Source: [Clostridium] celerecrescens 18A (GTDB taxonomy: Bacteria; Bacillota; Clostridia; Lachnospirales; Lachnospiraceae). Taken from it: 64,000 nucleotides of DNA. The notes beneath the pieces are model-generated. The model did no database searches and was not told the origin of the DNA. It was given only the letters and a program-made list of their open reading frames with translations. The position numbers were made by a program, and so were the translations under genes. The stretch covers positions 3,417,501 to 3,481,500 of the forward strand of contig NZ_PGET01000001.1 in the NCBI RefSeq assembly GCF_002797975.1, given 5' to 3'. The stretch's first letter is position 1. Each line of letters starts with the position of its first letter. Below are positions 59,512 to 64,000 of this stretch, piece after piece.

Positions 59512-61173
59512 TTATATTTCGAGAATCGCTCCCCGACTTGCCGGGGCTGCCATTGCCGCATAGCGTGCCAGATATCCAGTGGTCACCTGAGGTTTCCTTG
59601 GCTGCCAGTTGGCCTTTCTTCTGGTCATTTCTTCATCAGATACCTTCACGTCTAACCGATGGTTATCAATATCAATGAAAATGATGTCTCCCTCTTCAAC
59701 CAGGGCAATGGGACCTCCCACCGCTGCCTCCGGACATGCATGCCCGATGGAGGCACCTCTGGAAGCACCGCTGAAACGTCCGTCGGTAATAAGGGCCACT
59801 GTGGAACCTAACCCCATGCCTGCAATGGCTGAGGTGGGATTTAACATCTCCCTCATACCCGGACCTCCCTTGGGGCCTTCATATCGGATAACAACTACAT
59901 CTCCTGCCACAATCTTACCGCCCTTGATGGCTGCTATGGCATCCTCCTCACAATCAAACACTCTTGCCGGGCCTTCATGCTTTAACATCTCAGGCGCTAC
60001 GGCGGAGCGCTTAACCACTGCGGAATCAGGGGCCAGGTTTCCCTTTAAGATGGCGATTCCGCCAGTCTGGCTGTAGGGATCTTCCACCGGCCGGATCACT
60101 TCAGGATTCTTATTTATACAACTCCTAATATTCTCTCCAACCGTTTTACCTGTTACTGTCATACAGTCTAATTCCAGAAGCCCCAGCTTGCTGACCTCGT
60201 TCATAACAGCATATATGCCGCCTGCTTCATTTAAATCTTCCATATAAGTTGGTCCTGCCGGAGCCAGATGGCACAGGTTAGGAGTCTTTGCACTGATCTT
60301 ATTTGCAATTTCCAGATTTAAATCCACTCCTGCCTCATGGGCAATGGCAGGAAGATGAAGCATGCTGTTGGTACTGCAACCCAGAGCCATATCCATAGTC
60401 AGGGCATTGCAAAAGGCTTTTTCTGTCATGATGTCACGTGGACAGATATTCTTCTTAAGCATCTCCATAACTGCCATTCCTGCATGCTTTGCCAGCTTAA
60501 GACGTTCCGAATAAACCGCCGGAATGGTTCCGTTTCCTTTCAGTCCCATTCCCAAAACCTCGGTCAGGCAGTTCATGCTGTTGGCCGTATACATGCCGGA
60601 ACAGGAGCCGCAGGTAGGGCACGCCTTTTGCTCGTATTCCCTTACATCCTCTTCTGTCATGTTTCCTGCGGTATAAGCTCCTACCGCCTCAAACATGCTG
60701 GAAAGGCTGGTTTTATGGCCGTGCACACGCCCTGCTAACATTGGTCCGCCACTGACGAACACTGTGGGTATGTTAATGCGGGCTGCTGCCATTAAGAGTC
60801 CAGGAACATTCTTATCACAGTTGGGTACCATGACCAGAGCGTCAAAGGCATGGGCTCTGGCAAGGCATTCTGTGGAATCAGCAACCAGGTCCCTGGTGAC
60901 CAGGGAGTATTTCATTCCAATGTGTCCCATGGCGATTCCATCACATACCGCTATGGCCGGAACCATCACAGGTGTACCGCCGGCCATGGCGACTCCCATT
61001 TTAACGGCATCCACTATTTTGTCCAGGTTCATATGGCCTGGTACGATTTCATTATAAGAACTGACAATACCGATCAGAGGTCTTTCCATCTCTTCCTCTG
61101 TCATTCCCAGTGCGTGAAACAGGGAACGGTGAGGCGCCTGCTGCATCCCTTTTTTTACTGAATCACTTTTCAT
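59512..61173 (-). CDS. ilvD: Dihydroxy-acid dehydratase
   Basis: A 553-residue iron-sulfur enzyme dehydrating dihydroxyisovalerate and dihydroxymethylvalerate to the 2-oxo acids. Cluster ligands are expected in NCDKNVPG (about residues 116-123) and [21 protein letters not shown] (split over about 182-202). ATG 61173 is preferred because AAGGAG lies 11 bases upstream and homologs start here. It overlaps the end of leuB by 11 bases and precedes ilvB by 16 bases, indicating coupled translation. Confidence 0.95.
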   Translation of the reverse strand: MKSDSVKKGMQQAPHRSLFHALGMTEEEMERPLIGIVSSYNEIVPGHMNLDKIVDAVKMGVAMAGGTPVMVPAIAVCDGIAMGHIGMKYSLVTRDLVADSTECLARAHAFDALVMVPNCDKNVPGLLMAAARINIPTVFVSGGPMLAGRVHGHKTSLSSMFEAVGAYTAGNMTEEDVREYEQKACPTCGSCSGMYTANSMNCLTEVLGMGLKGNGTIPAVYSERLKLAKHAGMAVMEMLKKNICPRDIMTEKAFCNALTMDMALGCSTNSMLHLPAIAHEAGVDLNLEIANKISAKTPNLCHLAPAGPTYMEDLNEAGGIYAVMNEVSKLGLLELDCMTVTGKTVGENIRSCINKNPEVIRPVEDPYSQTGGIAILKGNLAPDSAVVKRSAVAPEMLKHEGPARVFDCEEDAIAAIKGGKIVAGDVVVIRYEGPKGGPGMREMLNPTSAIAGMGLGSTVALITDGRFSGASRGASIGHACPEAAVGGPIALVEEGDIIFIDIDNHRLDVKVSDEEMTRRKANWQPRKPQVTTGYLARYAAMAAPASRGAILEI

Positions 61174-62278
61174 GTGCTGCACACTCCTTTTCTTTTCCAA
61201 TCTGTTCCGCAATTAAATCTCCCATCTCTGCGGTTGAGACCTTTTTACACGTTTCTGAATATATATCTGCCGTCCGGTATCCTTCCTTAAGCACTTGCTC
61301 CACGGCTGCCTCCACAGCTGCCGCTTCTGTATCCAGATCAAAGGAATAGCGAAGCATCATAGCGGCGGAAAGAACGGTTGCAATGGGATTTGCAATATTT
61401 TTACCCGCAATATCCGGGGCAGAGCCATGACTTGGTTCATACATTCCAAATTTGCTTTCATTCATGCTTGCCGAGGAAAGCATTCCAATGGAGCCTGTGA
61501 TCATGCTGGCTTCATCGGATAAGATATCACCGAACATATTCTCAGTCAGGATCACATCAAACTGTCCCGGATTCATGACAAGCTGCATCGCACAGTTATC
61601 CACCAGCATATGGGATAAGGTCACTTCCGGATAATCCTTTGCCACCTCTTCCACCACGCTTCTCCATAGTCTGGAGGAATCCAGCACATTTGCCTTATCA
61701 ACGCTTGTTACTTTTTTCCGGCGTTTCATGGCAATATCAAATGCCTTAACGGCAATTCTTCTTATTTCATTTTCATTATAGGTAAGGGTATCCACGGCAG
61801 TCAATACGCCATCCAGCTCTTTGGTATACCGCTCTCCGAAATACAGGCCCCCTGTCAGTTCTCTCATGATGACCATGTCAAACCCTTCTCCAATAATCTC
61901 ATTCTTTAAAGGACAGGCATCCGATAGCTCTTTATACAGATAGGCTGGGCGGATATTGGCAAATAAATTAAGACCCTTACGGATGGCAAGTAGCCCCGCT
62001 TCAGGTCTCAGATTCGGTGCCACATCGTACCATCTTGAATTTCCTACATTTCCGCCAACTGCCCCAAGGAGAACGGAATCACTGTTTTTCGCTGTTTCAA
62101 GGGCTTCATCTGTTAAGGGAACTCCATATGTATCAATGGAAATGCCGCCCATCAATACTTCTGTATACTGGAACTCATGACCATATACACTTCCCACTTT
62201 ATCAAGTACCTTTCTCGCTTCGCCAATGATTTCAGGCCCGATCCCGTCGCCGGGAATCACTGCAATGTTGTAATTCAT
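61163..62278 (-). CDS. leuB: 3-isopropylmalate dehydrogenase
   Basis: A 371-residue decarboxylating dehydrogenase of leucine synthesis. [13 protein letters not shown] (residues 5-17), [23 protein letters not shown] (substrate Arg residues, about 91-113), and [18 protein letters not shown] (NAD/metal region, about 288-305) are typical. ATG 62278 follows GAGGGAG by 9 bases; an in-frame GTG at 62287 is too close. It is the first gene of the leuB-ilvD-ilvB-serC-serA-DUF1015 operon. leuA, leuC and leuD are not in the window. Confidence 0.95.
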   Translation of the reverse strand: MNYNIAVIPGDGIGPEIIGEARKVLDKVGSVYGHEFQYTEVLMGGISIDTYGVPLTDEALETAKNSDSVLLGAVGGNVGNSRWYDVAPNLRPEAGLLAIRKGLNLFANIRPAYLYKELSDACPLKNEIIGEGFDMVIMRELTGGLYFGERYTKELDGVLTAVDTLTYNENEIRRIAVKAFDIAMKRRKKVTSVDKANVLDSSRLWRSVVEEVAKDYPEVTLSHMLVDNCAMQLVMNPGQFDVILTENMFGDILSDEASMITGSIGMLSSASMNESKFGMYEPSHGSAPDIAGKNIANPIATVLSAAMMLRYSFDLDTEAAAVEAAVEQVLKEGYRTADIYSETCKKVSTAEMGDLIAEQIGKEKECAAHEK

Positions 62279-62327
62279 CTCTTCCACTCCCTCTATGACA
62301 CTGTACTATGCTAATATATTTCTTCTC

Positions 62328-62356
62328 ATAATAGAACATTTATCGGGATTTTTCAA
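62328..62356 (-). promoter_or_regulatory. Promoter of the leuB-ilv-ser operon
   Basis: On the minus strand TTGAAA (62356-62351), a 17-base spacer and TATTAT (62333-62328). The leader is about 45 bases, too short for a T-box or a classical leader-peptide attenuator. Confidence 0.65.
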
Positions 62357-62370
62357 CTAAAATAAAATAA

Positions 62371-62382
62371 TTTTCGAGAAAA
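62371..62382. promoter_or_regulatory. Inverted repeat TTTTCGAGAAAA upstream of leuB
   Basis: Identical to the 12-mer at 52946-52957. Here AATTTTCGAGAAAAG lies 15 bases upstream of the -35. CodY-like in appearance but with one extra central base. Confidence 0.4.
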
Positions 62383-62427
62383 GAATATATGAGATTGGAA
62401 TTGATACTATAAATTTAAGTTATAAGA

Positions 62428-62460
62428 TAAAAAAATGGGAACCGGTCATCCGGTTCCCAT
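62428..62460 (-). terminator. Terminator overlapping the stop codon of the BtrH-like gene
   Basis: On the minus strand ATGGGAACCGG pairs with CCGGTTCCCAT around a 4-base loop that contains part of the TGA stop codon, followed by seven T. Confidence 0.92.
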
Positions 62461-63345
62461 TGGCTGTTTTTCTTCCTGAATCTCTTCTGGGCTCAATGCC
62501 TCAATTTTCCAGGCAATGTCCTTTTCTTCCTGGATCAGCTCCTGGAAATGCCCGCATACTTCCTGGATAATTTCCCGGTTGTTCTGCCTGAATGAAGCCT
62601 TATATAACCCATGCTTCACTGCCGTCCACTTTAAGAAGTATTCCTTATGGAAATACCTGTCATATGTTTCTTTAAACGATGGCATGTTTTGAAGATAATT
62701 AAGATAGAGATATCGGTTGTTAATCAAAGCATCTATGTACTTTGCAAGCAGTTCCCCATTCTTCTGTTTTCCATAAGCGCATTCTCTGATTTGTTCAAGG
62801 AGATTTTCCTGTGTTTTCTGATGAGTGTACAAAATTTCCTGTGCCTCCTGCCGGATTCCCTTACAAAACTGTTTTTCTCCAGTCTTTTGAATCTGGCAAA
62901 TGTCAGAGACGTTGGAAATCAAATCTTCCTCTGTTAATTCCATATATTTTTTATCATACGTAGGGTCAAAACAGGAAAAAAAACCTTTTTCCTCCTTTCG
63001 GGCAATAAAATAATGGAAACTGTGTAATGTATGATAATAAGGAACCCATGGAATGAAAAATGCATCCATCTCAACTACATTCCATTGTCCTAAGGTAAGA
63101 CTGGATATGTTTTTCTCCATTTCCTGTTTGGAACAGCAATTCAAAAATCTCATGCTGACACCCAAGGCTTCCAGATTCCCAGGCATTCTTCTGGATAAAT
63201 ATAAGTGATGGATCTGGTCATAGGTCAGGTCTGTTTCCGACCATAAATCTGCAAGCGCATTCCGGTAATCCACCCCTATGAGAACAGCAGCATTTATCAT
63301 GCTGCTGGTATAGCAGTTTAAACCCTGAAAATAAATCAGATTCAT
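62446..63345 (-). CDS. BtrH_N-like protein of a biosynthetic cluster
   Basis: A 299-residue protein. The first 170 residues resemble the BtrH N-terminal domain, a cysteine-protease-like fold that transfers acyl groups from carrier proteins: a Cys followed by a helix at GLNCYTSSMINAAVLIG (likely nucleophile Cys11) and a His in WVPYYHTLHSFHYF (about 100-113), then CFDPTYDKKY. The C-terminal part is helical and charged. The ATG overlaps the stop codon of the upstream AMP-ligase gene (ATGA), so both are made together. Family assignment is from pattern only; the product of the pathway is unknown. Confidence 0.55.
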   Translation of the reverse strand: MNLIYFQGLNCYTSSMINAAVLIGVDYRNALADLWSETDLTYDQIHHLYLSRRMPGNLEALGVSMRFLNCCSKQEMEKNISSLTLGQWNVVEMDAFFIPWVPYYHTLHSFHYFIARKEEKGFFSCFDPTYDKKYMELTEEDLISNVSDICQIQKTGEKQFCKGIRQEAQEILYTHQKTQENLLEQIRECAYGKQKNGELLAKYIDALINNRYLYLNYLQNMPSFKETYDRYFHKEYFLKWTAVKHGLYKASFRQNNREIIQEVCGHFQELIQEEKDIAWKIEALSPEEIQEEKQPMGTG

Positions 63346-64000
63346 AGTTGTTCCCCTTTTCTCCTTTCATTTTTTCCAGATGCAGTTTTTCTGATCGCAT
63401 CGACTATTTGTATTTTCCGGGGCTGTTTAAAACCTGATAAATGCGCTTTGCAGTAAGCCCTGATTTCTTCCTCGATTTTTTCCTGCCTTGCCAGAGGATC
63501 GGCCGGAATGATATCTGCGCATACGGTTTCAACTCCTAAAGGATCCGTTTCTCCATAAACAACACAGTCATTTACAAGCAGACTGTTTAAGATACAGGCT
63601 TCCACTTCTTCCGGATATACGTTGAATCCTCTGACAATTATTACGTTTTTCTTCCGACCGCAGATATACAAATAGCCATCTTCATCCAGGTAACCAAGAT
63701 CACCCGTATACAAATAGCCATGTTTCAGTACCTTCTTAGTTTCCTCTTCATTTTTGTAATATCCCGACATCACATTTGGTCCCTTTACAAGAATTTCCCC
63801 ATTGGTATAAGGAATATCCGTAATCTCCCCGTCAGCTTCTATGGATATTTTAATTCCTTTTATCGCCTTTCCTACGGAATCCAGTTTCTCTAAACTGATT
63901 TTCGAGCATTTTGTAATTAACGGGGCTGCTTCTGTCATCCCGTAGCCTTGCCATAGCTGGATTCCCGGATATGCTGTTAAAAGTTTTTTCAATGTGGTAC
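63342..64000 (-). CDS. AMP-dependent synthetase/ligase, C-terminal part (runs off the right edge)
   Basis: The window holds the last 218 or so residues of an adenylate-forming enzyme; the frame stays open to the edge, so the start lies beyond 64000. WQGYGMTEAAP is the A5 motif, YTGDLGYLDEDGYLYICGRKKNVIIVRG covers A7-A8 (hinge Asp/Lys), and KTASGKNERR near the end carries the catalytic Lys (A10). It may be an acyl-CoA synthetase or a stand-alone ligase that loads an acyl or amino acid onto a carrier. It is coupled by a 4-base overlap to the BtrH-like gene. Confidence 0.88.
   Translation of the reverse strand, partial: TTLKKLLTAYPGIQLWQGYGMTEAAPLITKCSKISLEKLDSVGKAIKGIKISIEADGEITDIPYTNGEILVKGPNVMSGYYKNEEETKKVLKHGYLYTGDLGYLDEDGYLYICGRKKNVIIVRGFNVYPEEVEACILNSLLVNDCVVYGETDPLGVETVCADIIPADPLARQEKIEEEIRAYCKAHLSGFKQPRKIQIVDAIRKTASGKNERRKGEQL

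Noticed and set aside
62279..62434. T-box or leucine leader-peptide attenuator upstream of leuB
   Set aside because: The predicted transcript leader is only about 45 bases and contains no T-box motif, run of Leu codons or terminator.

Overview
The window looks like chromosomal DNA from a spore-forming, fermentative, plant- and host-polysaccharide-degrading Clostridia, most likely a Lachnospiraceae (Lacrimispora / 'Clostridium' cluster XIVa type). The reasons are moderate GC content, strong AGGAGG ribosome binding sites, CspB-like subtilases with sigma-E-like promoters, YesMN-type two-component regulation, class III fructose-1,6-bisphosphatase and many lipoprotein-dependent sugar ABC systems. 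I see no rRNA, tRNA, CRISPR array, IS element or prophage.

Layout. 0-6.4 kb: a NUDIX hydrolase, a 2H phosphoesterase, and two convergent subtilisin-like proteins of the spore-germination Csp type that flank a 60-residue protein and an orphan holin. Both subtilases have Gly where the catalytic Ser should be. 6.4-10.6 kb: a 1391-residue secreted cell-wall-binding protein with repeated HID (DUF1533) domains. 10.7-21.1 kb: a pectin/rhamnogalacturonan locus (YesOPQ-like ABC importer, YesMN-like two-component system, GH105 hydrolase, AraC regulator, GH4 alpha-galacturonidase with the CHEV motif). 21.2-31.7 kb: a housekeeping block read leftward (phosphodiesterases, RdgB, papain-like protease, THUMP methyltransferase, rhodanese, a low-complexity small protein, two NlpC/P60 proteins, DUF1700, Fbp, PNPOx-like protein). 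31.9-35.1 kb: a YedK/HMCES-like protein, an unknown protein, a LexA-box-controlled DinB with an unknown partner, and a 30-residue cysteine-rich peptide gene on the opposite strand.

35.3-44.6 kb is a glycosaminoglycan-type locus (heparinase II/III, GH88, LplABC-like importer, membrane-anchored AraC regulator). 44.7-48.2 kb holds a stand-alone 21-residue peptide gene, a small Cys-containing protein, an iron alcohol dehydrogenase and an M23 peptidase. 48.3-54.1 kb is a complete agmatine deiminase pathway (carbamate kinase, putrescine carbamoyltransferase, antiporter, agmatine deiminase) with a divergent membrane-bound LuxR regulator of the AguR type. 54.1-62.4 kb is a leuB-ilvD-ilvB-serC-serA-DUF1015 operon joining branched-chain amino acid and serine synthesis. 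The right edge enters what looks like a biosynthetic cluster: a BtrH-like protein translationally coupled to a truncated AMP-ligase.

The least explained items are the paired pseudoproteases, two promoter-plus-terminator intergenic units that look like small RNAs (about 6.12 kb and 26.42 kb), the two very small peptide genes (35.0 kb and 44.8 kb), and a shared 12-bp inverted repeat just upstream of the -35 boxes of aguR and leuB. Promoter and small-RNA calls are consensus matches made by eye and have no expression support.
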